Origin: Planctomycetota bacterium
GTDB taxonomy: Bacteria; Planctomycetota; PUPC01; JACPCR01
Assembly: GCA_030740295.1 (NCBI GenBank)
Contig: JASLXP010000483.1
Span: 1-5,460, forward strand
DNA: 5,460 nt
Direction of reading: 5' to 3'
Shown here piece by piece: positions 1-5,460 of the stretch. How positions within the stretch are numbered: position 1 is the first letter of the stretch; every line of letters begins with the position of its first letter. The notes beneath the pieces are model-generated. The model ran no database searches and was not told the DNA's origin. It saw only the letters and a program-made list of their open reading frames with translations. The position numbers were made by a program, and so were the translations under genes.

Positions 1-731
1 TGAAAGAGTGGGTCCATGAAGGGGGCACTCTTTTCACCATGGGTCGCGGTATGAAGGCAGACGAATCCGATTCCACGCTCGAATCCTTGCATCCCGTGCT
101 TGGCATCGCGAAACGCATCGAGACGCAGACGTGGGCATCCGTCCCCCGCTATGGCGCCACCAGCCTTCGGTCAATTCGACCGAAGGGCCAGCCTCGCGAG
201 GGCGCAGAGATTCAGTCTTCACACAGATTAAAGTGCAAGTTCGTTCCAGCGGTCGGAAGGGAAGTGGTGGATACAGCCGAGGGAGCAGAGATCGTTCTGA
301 AATACAAGGACGGCCGCCCCGCTTTGATAAAGAACAGATACGGCAAAGGCGCCGCATGGTTTGCGACGTTTTACGCAGGGCTGGAATACGCGAACGAGAC
401 CATGCAGAGGAAACCCTTCGATGGGACCAAGCGCGCGTGCGTTTCGATACCGATCTTATCCGCGGGCGTCCGGCCGGTCGTCGATGCCGATGAGCCCCTA
501 GTCGAAGGCGTGCTCCTGAAAAACAGGAAGTCAGGAAAGCAGGCGGTTGTGCTGATCAACTGGAAGTTCAAAATCGAAGAGCCCATACGAATACGCGTTC
601 GAGGAGCGGGAAAGGTCAGCCAGGCATATTCATGTGCGTTAAAGAAAGAGCTGAAGATTCAATCCGATGGTGAATTCTCAGAACTGACCGTCCCTCACAT
701 GGCTGAGGGAGATATTCTGCTTCTTCAATAG
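1..731 (+). CDS. C-terminal part of a glycosidase-like protein (amidotransferase-like domain plus beta-sandwich), 5' partial
   Basis: The reading frame is open from base 3 to the TAG at 729-731, giving 242 residues. The first in-frame ATG (39-41) sits inside a conserved-looking segment, so the true start lies upstream of the window. In-window residues 1-20 contain the WV-x-x-GGTLFTMG pattern, and residues 30-34 read HPVLG. This arrangement is typical of the class-I glutamine-amidotransferase-like fold that accompanies the trimerisation domain of GH42-type beta-galactosidases and related large proteins. Residues 80-130 (GAEIVLKYKDGRPALIKNRYGKGAAWF) fit the last strands of that fold, where a G-x-G turn precedes a hydrophobic strand. 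Residues 165-242 look like a C-terminal beta-sandwich with an LINW segment and a closing DILLLQ strand. No cysteine nucleophile is visible in this part, so a structural rather than catalytic role is likely here. Substrate is unknown. The assignment rests on motif resemblance only. The gene converges on the VWA gene, with 77 bp between the stops. Confidence 0.6.
   Translation, partial: KEWVHEGGTLFTMGRGMKADESDSTLESLHPVLGIAKRIETQTWASVPRYGATSLRSIRPKGQPREGAEIQSSHRLKCKFVPAVGREVVDTAEGAEIVLKYKDGRPALIKNRYGKGAAWFATFYAGLEYANETMQRKPFDGTKRACVSIPILSAGVRPVVDADEPLVEGVLLKNRKSGKQAVVLINWKFKIEEPIRIRVRGAGKVSQAYSCALKKELKIQSDGEFSELTVPHMAEGDILLLQ
164..186. repeat. Perfect 9-bp inverted repeat, 5-nt loop, inside gene 1
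   Basis: CCTTCGGTC (164-172) and GACCGAAGG (178-186) are exact reverse complements around the loop AATTC. The next flanking pair (G163, G187) does not match, so the stem is exactly 9 bp. It lies in the apparently variable linker of the first protein (in-window residues 54-62) and could form a GC-rich hairpin in the mRNA. There is no T-tract after it, so it is not an intrinsic terminator. Function unknown. Confidence 0.6.
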
Positions 732-808
732 ATTTTGGGGAACTGTCTGCAGGGCGTTGGACATTTCTCTTTGAGCGGCCCGGTGCCGAAACCGTAGCCC
801 CTTAGCGC

Positions 809-1885
809 TTATTCGCCTTCGTCTTCCACCTCGTCCTCCGGATAGAGCTCCTGCCGGATGCGAGATTCCTGGCCGTCGATTTCGAGCTCGAAGTGCTGCG
901 CGACGTCCGCTACTCGGAAGGTGGCACGTGGGGGGATGCCATCCTCCCATGCCTGAATCTCGGCGCCCTGATCATCGAAGACCTTGCCTGGCGCTGAACT
1001 GTCTGTGGCAATCTCATCAACGATGTCACGAATCAGATCGGTGGCCTGCCTAAGGTTAGCCGCTTTTTCATAGTCCCAGACGTCCACGCTTGTCCCGGTA
1101 GCCAGGTTGCTCAAGTCCATGAGCTGGCGTTCATCCACCTCGATTCCGAGCCCGATGACGAAGCATTTCATCGGGTTGCGTTTCCCGGAGGCGATCCGGC
1201 CGGCAAGAGCGGCCGTGTAATTCTTGACGTCGTCAATGTCGTCGATGTAACCGTCCGTAACGAACACATAAAGTCCATTAGGAGCGATAGGAAACCTTGA
1301 ATCGAAAAACTTTAACGCCGGCAGGAGTTGTGTCTTTTTCTGGCCGAAAGGCACCTCTTCCGGCCCGTCAATTCTTACGGTCGAACACTCTTCAACATGG
1401 ACTGAGCCGAATTCTTCAATCTTGTCACCATCGAGGCCCGCGCTGAAGTAGACCAGAGTGGTTTCGTTCTCGGCGTCAATATTGCTCGCCATGTACTCGA
1501 TGAATTTGCGTGCCTCTTCCTGCACTTCATTGTATGTCCAGCGGAGAAGCCCGTTAACAAGAGCGTCCTCCCAGGCATCGCGGGTAAGCACACGCAGCTC
1601 TGCGCCGTCCCGCTTCTCAATGCGAGCCCAATCTTTGCGAAGGTATCGCTTAAAGATCGGGGGAGGGATCTGCCCGGCAACCATCTTGCCAAATGATGAT
1701 TGCATGGAGGTGCTGGCATCTATGGCGATTCCGGTTCTCCAGCCTTCTCCGATTTCGGTTTCACGAGCAAGCGAAAAAGTTACCTCCAACTCACCACCGA
1801 GTGGTTGGAAGTAAACCTTGCTCAGGGCAGGCTCTACATGCTTGCCCGGTATGGTGATTCGATTGACTACACTGACTTTGGCCAT
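809..1885 (-). CDS. Cytosolic VWA-domain protein with complete MIDAS motif
   Basis: This 358-residue protein has no signal peptide or membrane segment and should be cytosolic. Residues 1-50 are a short N-terminal beta-rich region. The VWA domain then begins at about residue 51 with GIAIDASTS, and D56, S58 and S60 form the D-x-S-x-S of the metal-ion-dependent adhesion site. The site is completed by T185 (KKTQLLPAL) and D211 (YVFVTDG), so divalent metal binding is expected. The last VWA strands and helix run through FVIGLG (242-247) and the ATDLIRDIVDEI helix (281-292). Some 55 residues (about 66-120) intervene between the MIDAS loop and the first long helix, more than in a minimal VWA fold. 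Residues 295-347 look like a small beta-domain, and the tail from 349 (PEDEVEDEGE) is strongly acidic. The ATG start is supported by GGAG at 1891-1894. VWA proteins usually act as protein-interaction modules, and the divergent terC gene suggests a TerF/TerY-like stress role. The VWA call is secure; the Ter role is inference. Confidence 0.85.
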   Translation of the reverse strand: MAKVSVVNRITIPGKHVEPALSKVYFQPLGGELEVTFSLARETEIGEGWRTGIAIDASTSMQSSFGKMVAGQIPPPIFKRYLRKDWARIEKRDGAELRVLTRDAWEDALVNGLLRWTYNEVQEEARKFIEYMASNIDAENETTLVYFSAGLDGDKIEEFGSVHVEECSTVRIDGPEEVPFGQKKTQLLPALKFFDSRFPIAPNGLYVFVTDGYIDDIDDVKNYTAALAGRIASGKRNPMKCFVIGLGIEVDERQLMDLSNLATGTSVDVWDYEKAANLRQATDLIRDIVDEIATDSSAPGKVFDDQGAEIQAWEDGIPPRATFRVADVAQHFELEIDGQESRIRQELYPEDEVEDEGE

Positions 1886-1890
1886 GCTCG

Positions 1891-1894
1891 CTCC
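1891..1894 (-). promoter_or_regulatory. Ribosome binding site of the VWA gene
   Basis: On the minus strand GGAG lies 5 nt before the ATG at 1885-1883 (reading GGAG-CGAGC-ATG). The spacing is good and fixes the start of the VWA protein. Confidence 0.6.
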
Positions 1895-2036
1895 AGGTGT
1901 TCATCGACCTGTTGCCGACGTTCTTTCGATGCTCCTTAGCTCAGGTTGAAGTTATTCTGACGAAACAATCGAGCTTCGAAAGCAAGGTATTGTAGAGGTG
2001 GCGGTGTCGAGTCTCAAAGCATTTCCAGTGAACCGG

Positions 2037-2065
2037 TTGAAGAAGGGTTCGCTTCCTGGAATGAT
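2037..2065 (+). promoter_or_regulatory. Possible sigma70-like promoter for terC
   Basis: TTGAAG at 2037-2042 and AATGAT at 2060-2065 are separated by 17 bp. Each matches the consensus hexamer at 4 of 6 positions. Transcription from it would begin near 2072, about 30 nt before the ATG at 2103, which would agree with the shorter TerC start. The match is modest and could be chance, and the promoter consensus of this organism is unknown. Confidence 0.25.
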
Positions 2066-2102
2066 CCCCCAACTTAAATCCGCCAGGGCGGCGCCCACAC
2101 GA

Positions 2103-3071
2103 ATGCTATCTGCCACACTCATCAAATGGATTGCTTTTAACGCCTTCGTCCTCCTGATGCTCGCCGTGGACCTGATGGTCTTCCACCGCAAATCGGCGAA
2201 GGTTTCGGTCCGTGAAGCGTTGATCTGGACATGCGTCTGGGTTGCGATGGCCTTCGTTTTCAACATCGGGATCTGGCATTACTCCGGCGAGGAGAAAGCG
2301 CTCGAGTTCCTCGCGGGCTACCTGCTCGAAAAATCTCTCAGCGTTGACAATCTGTTCGTCTTCCTGATGGTGTTCGCTTTTTTCGGGGTCAGCTCGGAGC
2401 ACCAGCATCGATGCCTTTTTTTCGGCATCCTGGGTGCGCTCGTCATGCGGGCCATTTTTATCGTGGTGGGCGTCCAGCTCCTGAATGCGTTCAGTTGGCT
2501 CATATACGTGTTCGGCGCATTTCTGATCTTTACCGGGATCAAGATGGCCTTTCATAAAACCACAGAGCTCAATCCAGATAGAAACCCAATCATCAGACTG
2601 GCAAAACGTTTCTTTAAGGTGACCAGGGAATACGAAGGCGAAAGTTTCTTTGTCCGGCGTGACGGCATCCTGATGGCCACTCCGCTTTTCATCGTCTTGC
2701 TCGTCATCGAAACCACGGACGTCCTCTTTGCTCTGGATTCCATCCCGGCAGTTCTGGCCATCAGCCGAGATCCCTTCATCGTGTACACATCGAACGTATT
2801 CGCAATTCTTGGCCTGAGGGCCCTCTACTTCGCTTTGGCAGGAATCATGGAGATTTTTCATTTTCTGCATTACGGGCTTTCATTCGTCCTGGTCTTCGTC
2901 GGATTCAAAATGGTCTTACATCACAAGCTTCACATCCCAATTGAAATCGCGCTCTGTGTTGTGGCGTACACCATCTATGCCTCTATCGTCATATCGATTT
3001 CCTTCCCCTCAAAAGAACCACGCGAATTGGATTATTCAGATTCAAAACGCGATCCAGAGGCTGAAACATAA
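2103..3071 (+). CDS. terC: TerC/Alx-family integral membrane protein (putative manganese/metal exporter)
   Basis: From the ATG at 2103 the protein is 322 residues, matching the roughly 320 residues usual for Alx/TerC proteins and opening with the typical first membrane helix (IKWIAFNAFVLLMLAVDLMVF). The frame extends upstream to GTG codons at 1998 and 2004, adding up to 35 basic, non-membrane residues. The 2004 GTG has a GAGG 5 nt upstream, whereas the 2103 ATG has only a distant AGGG, so the start is open. Counting from 2103, family signatures are clear: EKSLSVDNLFVF (76-87) with its Asp-Asn pair, IETTDVLFALDSIPAVLAIS (202-221) with membrane acidic residues, FAILGLRALYF (233-243) and GFKM (267-270). 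Eight or nine hydrophobic segments are visible, with a charged loop around residues 150-187 and a hydrophilic tail. TerC proteins sit in the inner membrane; known members export manganese or help metalate secreted proteins, and the name comes from tellurite resistance. It is divergent from the VWA gene and is followed after 23 bp by an exported propeller. The family is certain; the substrate is inferred. Confidence 0.92.
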   Translation: MLSATLIKWIAFNAFVLLMLAVDLMVFHRKSAKVSVREALIWTCVWVAMAFVFNIGIWHYSGEEKALEFLAGYLLEKSLSVDNLFVFLMVFAFFGVSSEHQHRCLFFGILGALVMRAIFIVVGVQLLNAFSWLIYVFGAFLIFTGIKMAFHKTTELNPDRNPIIRLAKRFFKVTREYEGESFFVRRDGILMATPLFIVLLVIETTDVLFALDSIPAVLAISRDPFIVYTSNVFAILGLRALYFALAGIMEIFHFLHYGLSFVLVFVGFKMVLHHKLHIPIEIALCVVAYTIYASIVISISFPSKEPRELDYSDSKRDPEAET

Positions 3072-3082
3072 ACCTGCATGTT

Positions 3083-3087
3083 GAGGA
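3083..3087 (+). promoter_or_regulatory. Ribosome binding site of the propeller gene
   Basis: GAGGA lies 7 nt before the ATG at 3095, within the 23-bp gap after the terC stop codon. This is the best Shine-Dalgarno match among the plus-strand genes and supports translation of the second gene from a shared terC transcript. Confidence 0.65.
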
Positions 3088-3094
3088 CATTACT

Positions 3095-3976
3095 ATGAGC
3101 ACAATTTGGAGAGCACTTGTCGCAACTCTTACCGTCATCGTCTCGTTTGCACCGGTGCAGGCCGAGGAAGTCAAACACCGTTTCATCTGTGTAGACAATG
3201 CACGCAATCGCCTGATTCACATCGACCAGCACAAGGGCACGGAGTGGATCATCAACATTCCGGGCGGCTCGCGGGACCTGCAGATTCTCGATAAGGAACG
3301 CGTCATGGTCAGCCACGGAAACGGCGCGGCCGAATACGACCTGAACTCCGGCAAGGCCCTGGAATGGAAGGTGACGAATCAGCGCGGCGTGAACACGGCC
3401 CGACGCCTCGATAACGGAAACACCATCCTTGGATCGAACGCCAAAGAAGGTATCGTCTTCACCGAGATCGATGCCGATGGAAAGGAAGTGAGCAAGACAG
3501 TCTTAAAGGGAAAGAAGAATCTGCGGCTTGTCAGAGTCAGGAAGGACGGCAACTTCCTGCTGACGATCAGCAATCCGTTCCGCGTGGTCGAGGCCAACCG
3601 GGCGGGCGAGATCATCCGCAGCGCCGAGATCCCCGGCAAGGGCTACAAGGCCGCCATTTCTGCTGACGGCACTTGTCTCGCTACAACGGGTGAGGACGTG
3701 CAGGTAGTGGAAATCAACAAGGAGGGAAAGATTGCGCGCACTGTTGGCGGCCGCAAAAACCACGAAGGTCTGCAGTGGTTTTCAGGCTTTCATCACCTCG
3801 ACTCCGGCAACATCGTGGTCGCCAACTGGCTCGGCCACGGCAAAGCGGGCAAGGGCCCGCACCTTGTCGAATTCGATAAAGACAACAAGCTCGTGTGGAA
3901 ATGGGAAGACCACCAGAAGGCGAAGCAGATCACTAATGTGCTCATCCTTGACGATCTGAATGGTCAGTTGGAATAG
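3095..3976 (+). CDS. Exported beta-propeller protein
   Basis: This is a 293-residue protein with a clear Sec signal peptide: a short basic n-region (MSTIWR), a hydrophobic core (ALVATLTVIVSFA) and a V-Q-A cleavage site before E24. The mature part should be periplasmic or outside the cell. It is built from repeats of about 40 to 48 residues. One strand pattern reads RRLDNGNTILGS (103-114), RVRKDGNFLLTI (147-158), AISADGTCLATT (187-198) and HHLDSGNIVVAN (233-244). The partner pattern reads FTEIDADGKEV, VVEANRAGEII, VVEINKEGKIA and LVEFDKDNKLV. With the N-terminal and C-terminal half blades this makes about six blades, as in PQQ-like/NHL-like/arylsulfotransferase-like propellers. No catalytic motif is recognised and the mature part contains only two cysteines, C32 and C194, so a binding or scaffold role is as likely as enzymatic activity. 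It lies 23 bp behind terC and is probably in the same operon. The fold is fairly sure; the function is unknown. Confidence 0.8.
   Translation: MSTIWRALVATLTVIVSFAPVQAEEVKHRFICVDNARNRLIHIDQHKGTEWIINIPGGSRDLQILDKERVMVSHGNGAAEYDLNSGKALEWKVTNQRGVNTARRLDNGNTILGSNAKEGIVFTEIDADGKEVSKTVLKGKKNLRLVRVRKDGNFLLTISNPFRVVEANRAGEIIRSAEIPGKGYKAAISADGTCLATTGEDVQVVEINKEGKIARTVGGRKNHEGLQWFSGFHHLDSGNIVVANWLGHGKAGKGPHLVEFDKDNKLVWKWEDHQKAKQITNVLILDDLNGQLE
3845..3860. repeat. Short 6-bp inverted repeat within the propeller gene
   Basis: GCGGGC (3845-3850) and GCCCGC (3855-3860) are exact reverse complements around AAGG. It encodes the K-A-G-K-G-P stretch and has no T-run after it. It is probably incidental, a by-product of GC-rich glycine, alanine and proline codons. 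Confidence 0.3.
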
Positions 3977-4049
3977 CTGCTCTGTTGGAGTCAGGACATC
4001 AGTATGGCGTTCTGCAGACCCCGGCCGCAGGTGTAACACCAGCGCAGAT

Positions 4050-5460
4050 TCACGATTTCAATAGCTCCCTCACCTCATCCAACTGTTCCTGCTTACACAG
4101 CAGAAGCAGTCGATCGTCCGCCATGATTTCCGTGAGACCGCTTGGAATGATGGTGTCTTCTCCACGATATATGGAGGCGACCAGACAGCCTTTCGGGAAG
4201 CGGATGTCGCGGACGCAGCGATTCACCATGCGGTGTTCGGCAGGCACATTCAGCTCGGTCAGAGTCATCCCGCCCCGATAGGGAACTGATGATACCTCAT
4301 CCTCTTCAATCAACTCTCCCGCGTCTTCCTTCAGATTACGCAGACGCTGGTCGTAGGCAACGATCACGTCACGGCGCGTGAGCATACCGAGCAAGCGCTT
4401 GTCATCGAGACTGTCGACGACCGGCAGCGCCACGAGGTTTTTGCTCGTGATCTTTCGCAGCACCTGGTAGAGGTCTTCGTCAAGACTCGTTGTGATTACA
4501 TTCGTTTCGCAGATATCAATGGCCAGCACCAGCGAACCGAGCGCCTCATCTGTCAAGACCTGTCGGACATCGTTGAAGGAAACGATACCAAGGAGGTAGT
4601 CTTCGCGATCGACGACAGGAAAGTAATCCTGCTCATCCTTCTGAATCAGGCGGAACAGCTCAGTCAGACTGACGGCCTCGCGCACGGTCCGAATCTGCCT
4701 GTGCTCCTCGGAAAAGATGTCTTTCACCTGCATGTCTTCGAGCACGTTGATGACGAAGTCACCGAGATGCGCTGGCGAGTCCTGCTGGGTCGCTACCTGC
4801 TCCGGTATGATGCTCCAACGGCGCGACAGCACGAATGAAATTGTGCAGGTCAGCATGAGCGGCACGATGAGCTGGTACGAGCCGGTCAACTCGGTGACGA
4901 TGATCAGGCTGGTGATGGGCACATTGGCGATGCCGGAAAAGAATCCCGCCATGCCGACGAGGATCAACGATTCACGGGTGGTCTCGTGCATCATGCCGGG
5001 GGCGACGGCCTGCACCAGGTAGCCAAACGAGCCACCGATCATCGCACCGATAAAAAGGCTGGGTGCAAACAGCCCACCTGAGCCGCCGGACGATATGGTG
5101 CAACTGGTGGCAACCATCTTGGCGAATGCGATGAGCAACAAAAACCAGAACGCGTTCATCGGAGCGCTCGAGGCAAGCCCGACCTCAGGGGCGCCGAGTC
5201 TATCGCTGATGGCATTCTGAATCTGGCCGTAGCCGCCACCCAGCACCTGGGGCAGCCAGACCGCCAGCAGACCGAGCATCAGGCCGCCCACCGCCGGCCT
5301 GAAGGCGATCGGAAGCGGCATCCGGGGGAAGACCTTTTCCCTCCCTGTCTCGAGGACCTTCACATAAATAAAGCCAAGGCCCGAACAGACCAGAGCGAGA
5401 ATGACATACAGGACGAGCTCCGAATTGTGGGAGAACTTGAGACCATCGACGCCATCGAAA
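4050..5460 (-). CDS. ClC chloride channel/transporter with CBS pair and RCK_C domain, N-terminus beyond window
   Basis: The frame is open from the right edge (first full codon at 5459-5457) to the TGA at 4052-4050, giving 469 residues. The in-frame GTG at 5363 lies in the middle of a membrane helix and is not the start. In-window residues 15-32 and 52-75 are ClC helices. GSGGLFAPSLFIGA (126-139) is the helix-N anion-site motif. GMAGFFSGIANVPITSLIIVTELTG (169-193) and YQLIVPLM (195-202) follow; Y195 aligns with the chloride-coordinating tyrosine of E. coli ClcA. The GSGIP and gating-glutamate motifs lie outside, so channel or proton antiporter cannot be decided. Two CBS domains (about 243-303 and 310-372), which often bind adenine nucleotides, follow a short linker. 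An RCK_C/TrkA-C domain (about 391-468), a regulatory ligand-binding module best known from potassium transport, ends the protein. It acts in the inner membrane with its regulatory domains in the cytosol. It is convergent with the propeller gene, with 73 bp between the stops. Confidence 0.93.
   Translation of the reverse strand, partial: FDGVDGLKFSHNSELVLYVILALVCSGLGFIYVKVLETGREKVFPRMPLPIAFRPAVGGLMLGLLAVWLPQVLGGGYGQIQNAISDRLGAPEVGLASSAPMNAFWFLLLIAFAKMVATSCTISSGGSGGLFAPSLFIGAMIGGSFGYLVQAVAPGMMHETTRESLILVGMAGFFSGIANVPITSLIIVTELTGSYQLIVPLMLTCTISFVLSRRWSIIPEQVATQQDSPAHLGDFVINVLEDMQVKDIFSEEHRQIRTVREAVSLTELFRLIQKDEQDYFPVVDREDYLLGIVSFNDVRQVLTDEALGSLVLAIDICETNVITTSLDEDLYQVLRKITSKNLVALPVVDSLDDKRLLGMLTRRDVIVAYDQRLRNLKEDAGELIEEDEVSSVPYRGGMTLTELNVPAEHRMVNRCVRDIRFPKGCLVASIYRGEDTIIPSGLTEIMADDRLLLLCKQEQLDEVRELLKS

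Noticed and set aside
732..808. Possible bidirectional terminator between gene 1 and the VWA gene (CGGC/GCCG at 776-788)
   Set aside because: The stem is only 4 bp and no T-tract follows on either strand.
1458..1814. 118-residue plus-strand open frame opposite the VWA gene
   Set aside because: It overlaps the MIDAS-encoding part of the VWA gene on the other strand. Its product is low-complexity Ser/Arg-rich and looks like a codon-bias shadow.
1886..2102. yybP-ykoY manganese riboswitch upstream of terC
   Set aside because: These riboswitches often precede terC-type genes, so I looked for one, but I could not find the paired stems and conserved loops in this stretch.
2410..2429. T7 run preceded and followed by GATGCC/GGCATC, with a U-UUU-UUC slippery pattern in terC frame
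   Set aside because: A terminator needs the T-run after the stem, but here it is the loop. The run simply encodes Leu-Phe-Phe, and a -1 shift would only give a truncated TerC. No downstream structure supports frameshifting.
2106..2870. 254-residue open frame antisense to terC
   Set aside because: Its product is a hydrophilic, His/Asp/Glu-rich shadow of the hydrophobic TerC codons, with no recognisable domain and no ribosome site. TerC itself is an unmistakable family member.
3977..4049. Possible terminator between the propeller and ClC genes (CTGC/GCAG at 4012-4030; GGTGT-A-ACACC at 4030-4040)
   Set aside because: The first stem is 4 bp with an 11-nt loop and the second has a one-base loop. 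Neither is followed by a T-run on either strand.

Overview
This window is ordinary bacterial chromosome: five protein genes, tightly packed, GC somewhat above 50 percent, with no RNA gene, insertion sequence, CRISPR array or phage gene visible. No marker gene fixes the taxonomy. The leftmost gene (a glycosidase-associated amidotransferase-like fold plus a beta-sandwich) and the secreted propeller are styles I associate with environmental PVC-type or Hydrogenedentes-type genomes; that is a weak inference.

Layout, left to right. (1) 1-731, plus strand: the 3' part of a large protein, with a glutamine-amidotransferase-like/beta-galactosidase-trimerisation-like domain and a C-terminal beta-sandwich; its 5' end lies outside. 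(2) 809-1885, minus strand: a cytosolic von Willebrand factor A (VWA) protein with a complete MIDAS metal site, convergent with gene 1. (3) A divergent regulatory stretch of 112 to 217 bp, depending on which TerC start is used. (4) 2103-3071, plus strand (possibly from 1998 or 2004): a TerC/Alx-family membrane protein. (5) 3095-3976, plus strand, 23 bp behind terC and probably co-transcribed: an exported beta-propeller protein with a Sec signal peptide. (6) 4050-5460, minus strand: the C-terminal two thirds or so of a ClC chloride channel/transporter fused to two CBS domains and an RCK_C (TrkA-C) domain; its N-terminus is beyond the right edge.

How they may work together. TerC proteins are linked to manganese efflux and, in Bacillus, to metal loading of secreted proteins. 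VWA proteins and TerC recur together in the Ter stress systems. A terC-propeller operon with a divergent VWA gene could therefore be a small metal or envelope-stress module, but no TerD, TerB or TerZ gene is visible and the functional link is inference. The ClC gene is a separate, convergent ion-transport unit. No stretch longer than 300 bp lacks a gene. The convergent gaps 732-808 and 3977-4049 contain no convincing intrinsic terminator.
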